From Clostridiales bacterium (lineage in GTDB: Bacteria > Bacillota > Clostridia > Monoglobales > WRBX01), in assembly GCA_031261985.1 (NCBI GenBank), contig JAISIR010000020.1, positions 1-64,000 of the forward strand: a stretch of 64,000 bases of DNA, in the 5' to 3' direction. How positions within the stretch are numbered: the first letter of the stretch is position 1; every line of letters starts with the position of its first letter. The notes under the pieces are model-generated. The model searched no databases and was not told where the DNA came from. It worked only from the letters and a program-made list of their open reading frames with translations. The translations under genes were made by a program, and so were the position numbers. Shown piece by piece: positions 41,935-50,425 of the stretch.

Positions 41935-43419
41935 ATGGACGCACAACATATTGATTATGATATACCAATTGACGAGGGCTTTGCTGGCGCGCCGAGTGCT
42001 ATGGCGCACCCTAATGTAAGGCAGCTTCCGTTTAATATCGAAGCAGAGCAAAACGTGTTGGCGAGCATGATGCTTAATAAAGAGGCGTTGGGGCAAGGGA
42101 TTCAGCTAGTTTCGCACAATGATTTTTACTCTAATGCTAACGAAGAGATATTTTTGACGTTGCTTAGTTTGTATAATTCTGAGATGCCAGTTGATATAAT
42201 TACCATGACGGAAGATTTAAAAAAGCGCGGAGAGCTTGAGAAAATTGGTGGCATCGATTACCTTGTTATGGTGGCAAACACGACGGCGATATCTACTAAT
42301 TTAGTGTATTATGCTAATATTGTTAGGCAAAAATCTATTTTGCGTAAGTTAATTTCTACTACTGAAGAGATTTTGAACACAGGCTACAAAGAGCAGGGCG
42401 ATGCCTTTGATATCCTTGATTATGCCGAGCAAAAAGTGTTTTCGTTGCGCGAAAATACAACTTCGGCTGGTGAGTTTATACATGTTAGCGATGTTATATC
42501 TGAAAACTACGAAAGATTGCTTGAGCTTAGCAAAACACAGGAGCCAGTGCATGGGATTCCTACTGGGTTTAAGCATTTAGACGATGTGTTATTGGGGCTG
42601 CACGAGGGGAACTTGATTCTTGTGGCGGCGCGTCCAGCAATGGGTAAAACCAGTTTTGCGCTTAATATTGCGTTGCAGGCGGCGCAGGCTTCGGGTAAAT
42701 CGATTGCTGTTTTTAGTCTAGAGATGACGCGGACGGAATTGGTTAACAGGCTTTGGAGTTCTGAAACTTATGTTGAGCTAGAGAAGATTCAATCGGGTAA
42801 TAATTTAGTTGATAGGGACTGGCAGGCGTTAACCGAGGGTATGGAACGAGTGGCGAAAGTGCCGATTTATATAGACGATAGCGGTAGCCCAACGGTGGTG
42901 GAAATGCGTGCGAAATGCAGGAGATTAAAGCGTGACAAGGGTCTGGGGTTGATAATTATCGACCATATGCAATTGATGCAAAACGCAGGGCGTAGGGGGG
43001 ATAATCGCCAGGCAGAGGTGTCGGAGATATCGCGGCAATTAAAGCTATTGGCTAAGGATTTAGGCGTGCCAGTTATGGTGCTGTCGCAGTTGAATCGTAA
43101 GGCAGAAGAGCGTATGGATAAGCGACCAGTGCTATCGGACTTGCGTGAATCGGGTGCGATTGAGCAGGATGCCGATGTGGTAATGTTATTGTATCGCGAT
43201 GATTATTATAATCCAGAATCGGAGCGTCCTGGAGTGGCGGAGTGTATAATTGCTAAGCACAGGAACGGTGCGACGGGGACGATTGAGCTTGGGTGGAGTG
43301 CTAAGTTGACTAAGTTTAAGACGATAGATTTTGTGCATTCTAATGTTCCGAGTGGATTTGAACATAAGAGTGGAGATAGTGGTGGAAGCTCGTTTGGCGG
43401 GCAGGATGTACCGTTTTAA
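41935..43419 (+). CDS. dnaB: Replicative DNA helicase
   Basis: Hexameric fork helicase. The 494-residue protein has the N-terminal domain (LPFNIEAEQNVLASMM), the Walker A region LVAARPAMGKTSFALNIA, FSLEMTRTELVNRL, Walker B IIIDHMQLM, and LSQLNRKAEER plus LRESGAIEQDADVV, all diagnostic. After an extra N-terminal stretch of about 25 residues the fold is normal. The C-terminus is Gly/Ser-rich and ends GGQDVPF, which looks like the SSB acidic tip. It has its own promoter (TTGACA 41806, TATACT 41829). The rplI gene often found before dnaB is absent. Confidence 0.96.
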   Translation: MDAQHIDYDIPIDEGFAGAPSAMAHPNVRQLPFNIEAEQNVLASMMLNKEALGQGIQLVSHNDFYSNANEEIFLTLLSLYNSEMPVDIITMTEDLKKRGELEKIGGIDYLVMVANTTAISTNLVYYANIVRQKSILRKLISTTEEILNTGYKEQGDAFDILDYAEQKVFSLRENTTSAGEFIHVSDVISENYERLLELSKTQEPVHGIPTGFKHLDDVLLGLHEGNLILVAARPAMGKTSFALNIALQAAQASGKSIAVFSLEMTRTELVNRLWSSETYVELEKIQSGNNLVDRDWQALTEGMERVAKVPIYIDDSGSPTVVEMRAKCRRLKRDKGLGLIIIDHMQLMQNAGRRGDNRQAEVSEISRQLKLLAKDLGVPVMVLSQLNRKAEERMDKRPVLSDLRESGAIEQDADVVMLLYRDDYYNPESERPGVAECIIAKHRNGATGTIELGWSAKLTKFKTIDFVHSNVPSGFEHKSGDSGGSSFGGQDVPF

Positions 43420-43424
43420 GGATA

Positions 43425-43452
43425 ATTGAGAATTGAGAATGCAGAATGTAGA
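43425..43452 (+). repeat. Heptamer tandem repeat, diverged
   Basis: ATTGAGA, ATTGAGA, ATGCAGA, ATGTAGA, directly after dnaB; same period as the array at 20344. Confidence 0.6.
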
Positions 43453-43525
43453 ATGGTTGAAATAAATTCTCGATAAATCTCGAATTTATAATTGTATAAA
43501 ACCATAAACTAATAAAAATTCTAAT

Positions 43526-43554
43526 TTGACAAATATAGTGGCTTATGCTATAAT
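43526..43554 (+). promoter_or_regulatory. iscU-type gene promoter
   Basis: TTGACA 43526-43531, 17 bp, TATAAT 43549-43554. Confidence 0.8.
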
Positions 43555-43588
43555 ATAAAAAAATACAAACGATAAGAAGGGAATATAC

Positions 43589-44017
43589 ATGCAATATAGT
43601 GAAAAAGTTATGGACCATTTTACTAATCCGCGTAATGTTGGAGAGATTGAAAATGCTGACGGGATAGGCGAAGTGGGCAATGCTAAGTGTGGCGATATCA
43701 TGAAGATTTACCTAGATGTGGATGACAACGAGGTTATTCGTGATGTTAAGTTTGAGACTTTTGGTTGCGGAGCCGCTGTGGCGACGAGTAGTATGGCGAC
43801 CGAGATGATTAAAGGTAAGACTATAAAAGAGGCGTTAACGGTTACCAATAGTGCGGTTGCCGAGGCTTTGGACGGATTGCCGCCTGTTAAAATGCACTGT
43901 AGTGTTTTGGCGCAAGAGGCTATTCGCGCGGCGGTAGCGGATTATTACAAGAAAAAAGGGATTGACCCTGAGCCGATTGTTGGCTGCTCGGGCGATTGTG
44001 CTTGCTGCGGGCACTAA
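43589..44017 (+). CDS. IscU/NifU-type iron-sulfur cluster scaffold
   Basis: 142 residues. The three scaffold cysteines are in place: NAKCGDIM, TFGCGAAVATSS and MHCSVLAQEAI. Asp in CGD is also the conserved ligand. Such scaffolds receive iron and sulfide and pass clusters on to apoproteins. The C-terminus adds VGCSGDCACCGH, a Cys-rich tail found in clostridial NifU-like proteins. No cysteine desulfurase is adjacent. A rubredoxin gene follows 48 bp downstream. Promoter: TTGACA 43526, 17 bp, TATAAT 43549. Confidence 0.92.
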   Translation: MQYSEKVMDHFTNPRNVGEIENADGIGEVGNAKCGDIMKIYLDVDDNEVIRDVKFETFGCGAAVATSSMATEMIKGKTIKEALTVTNSAVAEALDGLPPVKMHCSVLAQEAIRAAVADYYKKKGIDPEPIVGCSGDCACCGH

Positions 44018-44065
44018 AAAGATAATTTAACTATAATTTATTTATATAAAAGGAAGTGTTGTTTT

Positions 44066-44197
44066 ATGGCTATGGAATGTACATTATGTGGGTATATCTA
44101 TGATGAAAAATCACCATCGTGGGAAGAGTTGCCTGCTGATTGGGTTTGCCCTATTTGTGGTGCTAGCAAGGAAGCATTTGTTCCTGTAGAGGGCTAA
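44066..44197 (+). CDS. Compact rubredoxin
   Basis: 43 residues, AAAGGA upstream of the ATG. Two CxxCG knuckles (CTLCGYIYD and [11 protein letters not shown]) hold the single iron, as in all rubredoxins. [11 protein letters not shown] is the usual second-knuckle sequence. The loop between knuckles is about 10 residues shorter than normal, lacking the GDPxxGIxPGT segment. It probably carries electrons in anaerobic metabolism or to an oxidative-stress enzyme. It lies just after the iron-sulfur scaffold gene and may be cotranscribed. Confidence 0.88.
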   Translation: MAMECTLCGYIYDEKSPSWEELPADWVCPICGASKEAFVPVEG

Positions 44198-44264
44198 AGT
44201 GCGCTGCTGTGCAGGGCAAAGGCTTGGCAATGGCTTGATAAAGGCTTAGAAGGCTAGGAGTTTT

Positions 44265-45038
44265 ATGAAAATTTTATTGACTGGCGACACCATTGGGAAT
44301 TATGGTGTTGAGTTTATGCAAAAAAAACTTAATAAAATAAAACGGAAGTATGATATCGATTTTTGTATTGTTAATGCAGAAAATTCGGCTAGTAATGGCA
44401 TTACGCCTGCAATTGGCAAGGCTTTAGTAGACGCAGGAGCCGATTGCATTACTATGGGGAATCATACTTTTAATCGCTATGAAGATTTTTGCGATTGTGT
44501 AGGAATGGGGTTGCCTATTGTTCGTCCTGCCAATTATCCTTCGGATTCTGTTGGCAAGGGCTACCTTTTAATCGAGTGGCAAGATATAACGATTGCGGTG
44601 GTAAACATAGTTGGGCGTGTGTTTTTGGACCCTGTCGATTGCCCTTTTAAAGCTATGGATAGAGTGTTGAAACAGTTGGAGAATCGTGCGCAAGTGGTGT
44701 TGGTGGACTTTCATGCCGAGGCGACGAGCGAGAAGATAGCTATGAAATATCACTTAGATGGCAGGGTATCGGCTTTGGTTGGGACACATACGCATGTAGT
44801 GACAGCCGACGAGCATGTTACCGAAAATGGTATGGCGTATATTACCGATTTAGGCATGACAGGCCCGACGAATAGCATTTTGGGTGTCAACAAGGATGTA
44901 GTGTTGCGCAGGTTTATCGAGCATGTATCGGCGCCTAAGCTTCCTGGCGAGGGCGAGGTTGTTTTAAACGGTGTGGTGATAGATATCGACGAGTATTCTG
45001 GGCGAGCAAATAGTATAGAGCGGATTAGCGAGCGGTAA
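44265..45038 (+). CDS. ymdB: YmdB-family metallophosphoesterase (2',3'-cyclic-nucleotide phosphodiesterase type)
   Basis: 257 residues. Metal-binding blocks of the family are present: LLTGDTIGNYG at the N-terminus, VNAENSASNGITP, MGNHTFNRY, VDFHAEATSEK, VGTHTHVVTADE, and ITDLGMTGPTNSILG. Bacillus YmdB influences biofilm and sporulation gene expression. The protein is likely cytoplasmic. It precedes the solute-binding lipoprotein gene by 24 bp, so both may be cotranscribed. Confidence 0.9.
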   Translation: MKILLTGDTIGNYGVEFMQKKLNKIKRKYDIDFCIVNAENSASNGITPAIGKALVDAGADCITMGNHTFNRYEDFCDCVGMGLPIVRPANYPSDSVGKGYLLIEWQDITIAVVNIVGRVFLDPVDCPFKAMDRVLKQLENRAQVVLVDFHAEATSEKIAMKYHLDGRVSALVGTHTHVVTADEHVTENGMAYITDLGMTGPTNSILGVNKDVVLRRFIEHVSAPKLPGEGEVVLNGVVIDIDEYSGRANSIERISER

Positions 45039-45062
45039 AAAAAGATTGGAAGTAACTTTGGA

Positions 45063-46586
45063 ATGAGCATTTTTTTAAGCAAACGTCGAATGTTTTTAGT
45101 GATTATGGTAATTGTGCTTGCCATGGTTTTGTCGGCGTGTAAAAAAGGGAGTATACCCATTTTTAATATGTTAAGTTCCGAAGAAGATGCTACGCGTGCG
45201 CTAAAGCTTGCGACGTATGCGCCAGATACTTTGAACCCTCTTTTAACACAGAATAATTCGACGGCGCAGATGCTTAATTTAGCTTTTGAGCCGTTAGTGT
45301 GGTGCGATAATTCGGGTAATCCGCTGCCTATTTTGGCGGAGCGATGGGTAGTTTCGGACGATAACAAGACGATTAGCATAAAGCTGCGCGAAAATGTCGC
45401 TATGCACGATGGCAATATAATGACGCAGGCGGATGTAATATATTCCTTAAACCTTGTGCGGAATAACGAAAAAAGCGTGTATCATGCGCGATTAGATAAT
45501 GTCGAGAATATATCTTCAATTGGGAGTTACGAAATTAAAATTACCTTAAAAACACCTCAGCCGATGTTTGTAAATTTGTTGGAGATTCCTATTGTTAAAG
45601 CAAACTTAAAGGAGCAGCCGCTTAACCCTATAGGCACGGGTTGCTATCGATATGATAATCAGGCGACTAAGAAGCAGATATCGTTTGTTGCCTTTGACTC
45701 GTGGTGGAACGCGGATAAGCCTATGATTAGCAAAGTTAATTTTATTATAATGGACGATATTGATGCGCCGCTTTTTGCATTTGATGCCGATGAGGTGGAT
45801 GCGATTAGTGTGGATTTAGCTAACATAAGCAAGATTACCACTTTAGACAACGCGACGGTGGTGGAGGTTACGACTGCTAAGCTGGCAATTTTAGGGCTGA
45901 ATAATTCTAGGTCTATTTTTAAATCGGCAGAGATGAGGCGTGCTTTGGCGTTTGCTATAAATAAGCATAAGCTAGTTAGTGATATTTTCTTGGAGCGGGC
46001 AGAGGTTACGTCTACTTTTATTAACCCGCTGTGGAGCGTTTATGCGCCGAATTTAGAGTATGGGTTCGACACTAATATAACGCGTGCGACGTTGGAGCAT
46101 AATGTAACTGGTGCCTTTAAAATTTTGGTTAATGATTCTAACGATATAAACGTTAGCGCGGCGCAATTTATAGCTAATAATTTGTACGATATTGGCATTG
46201 ATGCGAAGGTGGAACGCGTGCCGATTGAGGCGTATAACTCGCGGATTCAAAAGGGAGAGTATGATGCCTTCCTTGGGAACACTATGATTGCGAAAGATGG
46301 GAATGCGCAATTTTTATTGGCGGGTGAGATGTCGCAATTTTTGAAGTATGACAACGCTAAAATGCAGGAGCGGCTAGTGAGTTGGGCGAACCAGACGACG
46401 AGCGAGGGGCAAGAGAGCGGGTATTATTATATTCAGAAGCAATATTTAGCTGATATGCCTTTTATAAGTTTATATTTTGAGGATAAAGTTATGGCGTTCT
46501 CGCCTGATTTAGTGGCAGACGGCGGGTTTACTCCGATTGAGGCAAATGTGTATTATGGAATAAATAAGTGGAGTTTTGGGGAGTAA
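45063..46586 (+). CDS. Solute-binding lipoprotein of the peptide/nickel ABC family (family 5)
   Basis: 507 residues. The signal peptide ends in the lipobox VLSAC (cleaved by LspA). The mature chain has LNPLLTQNNSTAQMLNLAFEPLV, LAERWVVSDDNKTISIKLREN, DGNIMTQADVIYSLN, IGTGCYRYD and RRALAFAINKHKLV, typical of family 5 extracytoplasmic binding proteins for oligopeptides. No permease or ATPase gene lies nearby, so it is an orphan or serves a transporter encoded elsewhere. It is placed between ymdB and dinB. Confidence 0.88.
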   Translation: MSIFLSKRRMFLVIMVIVLAMVLSACKKGSIPIFNMLSSEEDATRALKLATYAPDTLNPLLTQNNSTAQMLNLAFEPLVWCDNSGNPLPILAERWVVSDDNKTISIKLRENVAMHDGNIMTQADVIYSLNLVRNNEKSVYHARLDNVENISSIGSYEIKITLKTPQPMFVNLLEIPIVKANLKEQPLNPIGTGCYRYDNQATKKQISFVAFDSWWNADKPMISKVNFIIMDDIDAPLFAFDADEVDAISVDLANISKITTLDNATVVEVTTAKLAILGLNNSRSIFKSAEMRRALAFAINKHKLVSDIFLERAEVTSTFINPLWSVYAPNLEYGFDTNITRATLEHNVTGAFKILVNDSNDINVSAAQFIANNLYDIGIDAKVERVPIEAYNSRIQKGEYDAFLGNTMIAKDGNAQFLLAGEMSQFLKYDNAKMQERLVSWANQTTSEGQESGYYYIQKQYLADMPFISLYFEDKVMAFSPDLVADGGFTPIEANVYYGINKWSFGE

Positions 46587-46611
46587 AGAATTAACGGTTT
46601 TTTGATTCTGT

Positions 46612-47808
46612 ATGAGTGACCGAGTTATATTACATTGCGATTGCAACTCGTTTTTTGCAAGTGTCGAGCAAGTGCTTAACCCTAAATTGGCGCATGTGCC
46701 AATGGCGGTGGCGGGCGACCCTACTAAGCGTCAGGGGATAATTCTAGCTAAAAACGAGTTGGCAAAAAAATATGGCGTTGTAACGCCAGAGGCTATATGG
46801 CAGGCAAAGAAGAAGTGTCCTGCCCTTGTTTGCGTGGCACCGCATTATGATAAGTATGTCGAGTTTTCTAACAAATGCAACGAAATTTATAACCGATTTA
46901 CCGATTTAATCGAGCCGTTTGGTATAGATGAAAGCTGGCTGGACGTGACCGCTTCGCGCGAGTTATTTGGCGATGGCGAGCAGATTGCAAACACCTTGCG
47001 CAGGATGATAAAGACGGAGCTTGGGATAACGATTTCGGTTGGGGTATCGTTTAATAAAATATTCGCTAAATTAGGGAGCGATTATAAAAAACCTGATGCG
47101 ACCACGGTTATCACGCGTGAGCATGGCAAAAAAATAGTCTTCCCATTGCCGGTAGAAAGTTTGCTATTTGTTGGCAAAAAAGCTAGCAGTGCGCTTAAAA
47201 AACTTAATATTCACACTATTGGGCAGTTGGCTAAGTTTAATCGCGATATTTTAGTCGACCGATTAGGTGCTTTAGGCGGCATGATTCACGATTATGCTAA
47301 CGGTCGCGATGACTCGCCTGTGATGCCTTATGGGTATCGCGCGGATGAGAAATCGATTGGAAAAGGCGAGACTTTTGTGCGAGATGTATCTAGTTTTAAA
47401 GAGCTGCGCCCTAAAGTTCAGAGGATTGCTGACAGGGTTGGCTTGCGCATGCGGAACAAAGGGTTTAAGGCATTGACCTTGGCGGTTGCTATAAAAGATA
47501 GCGAATTTAAGACTATCAGGCGGCAGATAAAGCTGGATGTGCCTACTAATTTGACGTTAGAGATAACGCGCTTGGCGATGGAGATTATAGAGAGTAATTG
47601 GCGCGAGGGGCGGGCGATAAGGTCGATTACCATCACAGGCAACAACCTAGTTAAGGCGGATAAAGTGGTGGAGCAGATGAGTTTTTTTGGCGAGGATAAG
47701 GCGCGGTTGCGTGATGAGCGGTTGCAGGAGGTAGTTGATGAGCTGAACAAGAAGTTGGGGCGTGGCGCGGTGGCGTTTGGGGAAGAGAAGCGGTTAAACA
47801 ATGAATAA
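46612..47808 (+). CDS. dinB: DNA polymerase IV (Y-family)
   Basis: Translesion polymerase. 398 residues with the catalytic ILHCDCNSFFASVEQ at the N-terminus (Asp9), VAGDPTKRQGIILAKN, PFGIDESWLDVT with the catalytic Asp-Glu, SVGVSFNKIFAKLGSDYKKP and VGKKASSALKKL. The C-terminal little-finger domain ends near VVEQMSFFGED, a fair match to a beta-clamp binding peptide. No ribosome site of normal strength was found before ATG 46612. The gene follows the lipoprotein gene by 25 bp. Confidence 0.93.
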   Translation: MSDRVILHCDCNSFFASVEQVLNPKLAHVPMAVAGDPTKRQGIILAKNELAKKYGVVTPEAIWQAKKKCPALVCVAPHYDKYVEFSNKCNEIYNRFTDLIEPFGIDESWLDVTASRELFGDGEQIANTLRRMIKTELGITISVGVSFNKIFAKLGSDYKKPDATTVITREHGKKIVFPLPVESLLFVGKKASSALKKLNIHTIGQLAKFNRDILVDRLGALGGMIHDYANGRDDSPVMPYGYRADEKSIGKGETFVRDVSSFKELRPKVQRIADRVGLRMRNKGFKALTLAVAIKDSEFKTIRRQIKLDVPTNLTLEITRLAMEIIESNWREGRAIRSITITGNNLVKADKVVEQMSFFGEDKARLRDERLQEVVDELNKKLGRGAVAFGEEKRLNNE

Positions 47809-47830
47809 TGAACAGTTAAGGAAATAAAAT

Positions 47831-47847
47831 TTAACACAAACTTAACA
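47831..47847 (+). promoter_or_regulatory. Direct-repeat box D (TTAACA-N5-TTAACA)
   Basis: TTAACA 47831-47836 and 47842-47847. 18 bp upstream of the -35 of the four-gene orphan operon. It is the only one of the four boxes on the plus strand. Confidence 0.65.
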
Positions 47848-47865
47848 TAAAAGCGGATTTGCATA

Positions 47866-47894
47866 TTGAAATCCGCTGCTTTATATGGTATAAT
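47866..47894 (+). promoter_or_regulatory. Promoter of the four-gene orphan operon
   Basis: TTGAAA 47866-47871, 17 bp, TATAAT 47889-47894, then about 57 nt to GTG 47952. Confidence 0.8.
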
Positions 47895-47951
47895 AGTTAT
47901 AGTGTGATGAATATCATTGTATGAAGTTGAGTTAATATGGGGGAGATTTTT

Positions 47952-48647
47952 GTGGCATTTAGAGTTAAGAGTGTAATTAAGCATCAGGATTCTGTAGTCT
48001 CGGCGTTGGATTCGATAGCTGCTAAAACGTGGAAGAAAACGCTTGGTTGGAGGGCGCTAGGAACTGCCATAGTTTCGGGACAGGGTATGGGTGCGCTTGC
48101 CGCTGTTGGTATGGTTGTAAACATTATACTAGATAGTTACCCAATGTCACAAGTGATTACTCCTGCGCTATACACATGTATTGGCGGATTTTCGGCAGCA
48201 ATGATTACGTTGGCAGGCACGGGGAGCAGACCTATTAGAGCGCTTGATTTAGCTCTTAATTTGAAACGTTGTATAAGGGCGTTCAAAAAGGATTTGCCAG
48301 AAGATTTAGAATTAGCTAAATTTAGGGCAAGCGAAATAATAGAAGAATTGTTTAAGGCATCGAATGACCCTGAAAAAGTATCGGAAAAGTATAAGCGTAA
48401 TGTATTACCCGCTGGATTTATGGAGCAATCGTTAAGGAAAATTGATAATGCTAGAACTGTTAGTGATGAAAAAATAGATGTAACAAATTATGTTGTCCCT
48501 AAAATAAATTCTATTGAGGCTGAGCTAAATGGGGTTAAGAGCGGGAAAGAACTTAAACCTTTGAGAAAATTTTTTAAGAATGTTAAGACAAAGCCGAAAC
48601 AGGATTTTAAGGTGAAGCCGAAAAAGTTGTTATTTAAAACGCAATAA
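47952..48647 (+). CDS. Orphan operon protein 1: two-span membrane protein, paralogue of the next gene
   Basis: 231 residues starting at GTG 47952, since GGGGGAG lies 5 nt upstream and the same site precedes the next two genes. Residues 12-27 (DSVVSALDSIAAKTWK) form an N-terminal helix. Hydrophobic spans are at about 36-60 and 67-89. A cytoplasmic-looking helix with FKKDLPEDLELAKFRA is followed by a Lys-rich tail. It resembles the next gene: DSVVSALDSIA versus YSVVQALDAIA, and FKKDLPEDL versus FKEHLPNDL, so the pair arose by duplication. No known family is recognised. It is first in a four-gene unit with a Pho-box-like promoter. Confidence 0.7.
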   Translation: MAFRVKSVIKHQDSVVSALDSIAAKTWKKTLGWRALGTAIVSGQGMGALAAVGMVVNIILDSYPMSQVITPALYTCIGGFSAAMITLAGTGSRPIRALDLALNLKRCIRAFKKDLPEDLELAKFRASEIIEELFKASNDPEKVSEKYKRNVLPAGFMEQSLRKIDNARTVSDEKIDVTNYVVPKINSIEAELNGVKSGKELKPLRKFFKNVKTKPKQDFKVKPKKLLFKTQ

Positions 48648-48662
48648 TGGGGGAGATTTTTT

Positions 48663-49391
48663 ATGCAGTTAAAAATAAATGGAGCAGATGGTGATTCGTA
48701 TTCTGTTGTTCAGGCATTAGATGCCATAGCGGATAAAGTACATAAGATTAATAAAAACGCGAAAATAAAGAAAGGCGTTTTGGCAGGTGTATCGGCTTTG
48801 ACATTTTCGGGGATACCTGCAACGTTTATACTCATGTTCACTCCACTTTTAGGTCAACCAATCCATTATCTTTTTCCATTATTGGGTGTAGGGGTATGCC
48901 CTGTTTCATCTACCTTTTTGCTTCTTCAAGACTCTCCAACTTCTGCTGCTAAAGAATTAGATGAATATGTTCAAGGGGTAGTGAAAAACTTTAAAGAACA
49001 CTTGCCTAATGATTTAAATAAAGCCAAGGAGCGAGCGCAAGAAATACTATCTCAAATTATTAAACGCTCAGGTTATAAACTATTGCTTTATGATAGTTTT
49101 CTTGCGGATCCGAAAGTAAAAGGGAAAGATTACTTGCTGTCTGAAGAATTTTTTGATGAGGCGGCAGAGCTTATCGATGATGCTAGCATGGTGGGGAATA
49201 ATTTTCAAGTTAAAAAAACAAACCCTATTGCGGTTAAGATAGGCGAGATTAAGCGTGAAAAAGAAGCGGTGTATTTAAGAAGATATATTAATGATGTTCA
49301 GCGAGATGTGCAGCAAAATACTAAGCAAAATGCGCAGGCGAATCCTGAGATAAATGCTAAAGCTAAACTTTGGCAGGGTAATAAAAAATAA
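48663..49391 (+). CDS. Orphan operon protein 2: two-span membrane protein, paralogue of protein 1
   Basis: 242 residues, ATG 48663 after GGGGGAG. It opens with a short strand, then SYSVVQALDAIADKVHK, two hydrophobic spans (about 38-62 and 68-88), and a helical part with VKNFKEHLPNDLNKAKERAQEIL. The C-terminus is Gln/Asn/Lys-rich. The order of elements and many residues match protein 1, so they may form a heteromeric membrane complex. No enzyme motif was seen. The ribosome site lies directly after the stop of gene 1. Confidence 0.7.
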   Translation: MQLKINGADGDSYSVVQALDAIADKVHKINKNAKIKKGVLAGVSALTFSGIPATFILMFTPLLGQPIHYLFPLLGVGVCPVSSTFLLLQDSPTSAAKELDEYVQGVVKNFKEHLPNDLNKAKERAQEILSQIIKRSGYKLLLYDSFLADPKVKGKDYLLSEEFFDEAAELIDDASMVGNNFQVKKTNPIAVKIGEIKREKEAVYLRRYINDVQRDVQQNTKQNAQANPEINAKAKLWQGNKK

Positions 49392-49407
49392 TTGGGGGAG
49401 AATTTTA

Positions 49408-50391
49408 ATGTCACTAGAAAATTTTATTAATAAACAGAAGAACGCGAGTAATGCAGAAGGCAACAGGCTATCGACAACAGGCTCTAATGGTGGGAAATTA
49501 TCGGCAGGGGCGGCGTTGAACAAGAAGATTGATGAGCTGACTAATAAAAAGACAGAGGCGGCTAAAAGTTCTATCCCGAACTCGACTTCGACAATTTTGG
49601 CGAGCAGGCAGACGAACGGGGCTATAAGACGCTTGAGTAACGCTACAAAAGTTGCGACTGTTCCTACCGAGGAAGCCATTAAAAACTTGGCTAGTTCTAT
49701 AGAGAAGCAGGTTGAGGCAGAGATGATTGCGAACTCGGCGCATATTTCGTTTGTTATTGATAGAAGTTCGTCTATGTATGGTAGCGAGGATGAAGTTGTT
49801 AGCAATACAAACAATTTTATTAGCGAGCAGGCAGAGTTGGCATACGATACTAAAATATCGGTTACTTTGTTTAATGATTCGCCTAGGGTTAAAATTGATG
49901 GCGTGCCTGCAAAGAACAGGCCTATGCTTGATACATATCGTCCTGATGGTACGACCTCGCTTTATGATGCGATTTGCTATGCTGCCAAGCAAGCCGACAA
50001 ACACGCTAGGCAAAAGCATAATATCCACGTGATAGTTACTGATGGTGAGGATTGCACGAGTAGCCTGACGATAGACGAGGCACGTAGCCTTATAACCGCG
50101 CAACGTAGGAGAGGCGATTATTATTTGTTGCTTTCTAACGGACCGAACGCTGCTGAGTTGGCTAAAAGTTTGGGGATAGACCCTGAGATGGCGGCGGATT
50201 TTGACAAAGAAGGCGACGGGTTTAAGATTATATTCGATACGATTAACAAAATTATAGGGGACTTAAGGAAAAAAGGTACGATTGACCATGATTGGGCGGA
50301 TGCGATTAAGAAACACAAGCAAAACCCTGCCTTAACGGTGCGAGATGTAGCGAGGTTGGCAACTGCCTCGACCATGAAATTGCTTATGTAG
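49408..50391 (+). CDS. Orphan operon protein 3: von Willebrand factor A domain protein
   Basis: 327 residues, ATG 49408 after GGGGGAG. The first 100 residues are Ser/Thr/Asn-rich and probably disordered. A vWA domain follows: the MIDAS motif DxSxS (Asp118, Ser120, Ser122, in VIDRSSSMYGSED), the Thr loop DGTTSLYDAI near 182, and the third ligand in VIVTDGEDCTS (Asp212). All metal ligands are kept, so it should bind Mg2+ and a partner. No signal peptide or membrane span was seen, so it is probably cytoplasmic. The C-terminal 60 residues are helical (TVRDVARLATAST). In other systems such vWA proteins act with AAA or chaperone partners. Confidence 0.75.
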   Translation: MSLENFINKQKNASNAEGNRLSTTGSNGGKLSAGAALNKKIDELTNKKTEAAKSSIPNSTSTILASRQTNGAIRRLSNATKVATVPTEEAIKNLASSIEKQVEAEMIANSAHISFVIDRSSSMYGSEDEVVSNTNNFISEQAELAYDTKISVTLFNDSPRVKIDGVPAKNRPMLDTYRPDGTTSLYDAICYAAKQADKHARQKHNIHVIVTDGEDCTSSLTIDEARSLITAQRRRGDYYLLLSNGPNAAELAKSLGIDPEMAADFDKEGDGFKIIFDTINKIIGDLRKKGTIDHDWADAIKKHKQNPALTVRDVARLATASTMKLLM

Positions 50392-50425
50392 TACATTATG
50401 ATACAGAAAAAAGGTGGGGAGAATA

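Noticed and set aside
44198-44264. AAGGCTT-like short repeats before ymdB
   Set aside because: Units vary in length and sequence; too short and irregular to call a repeat array.
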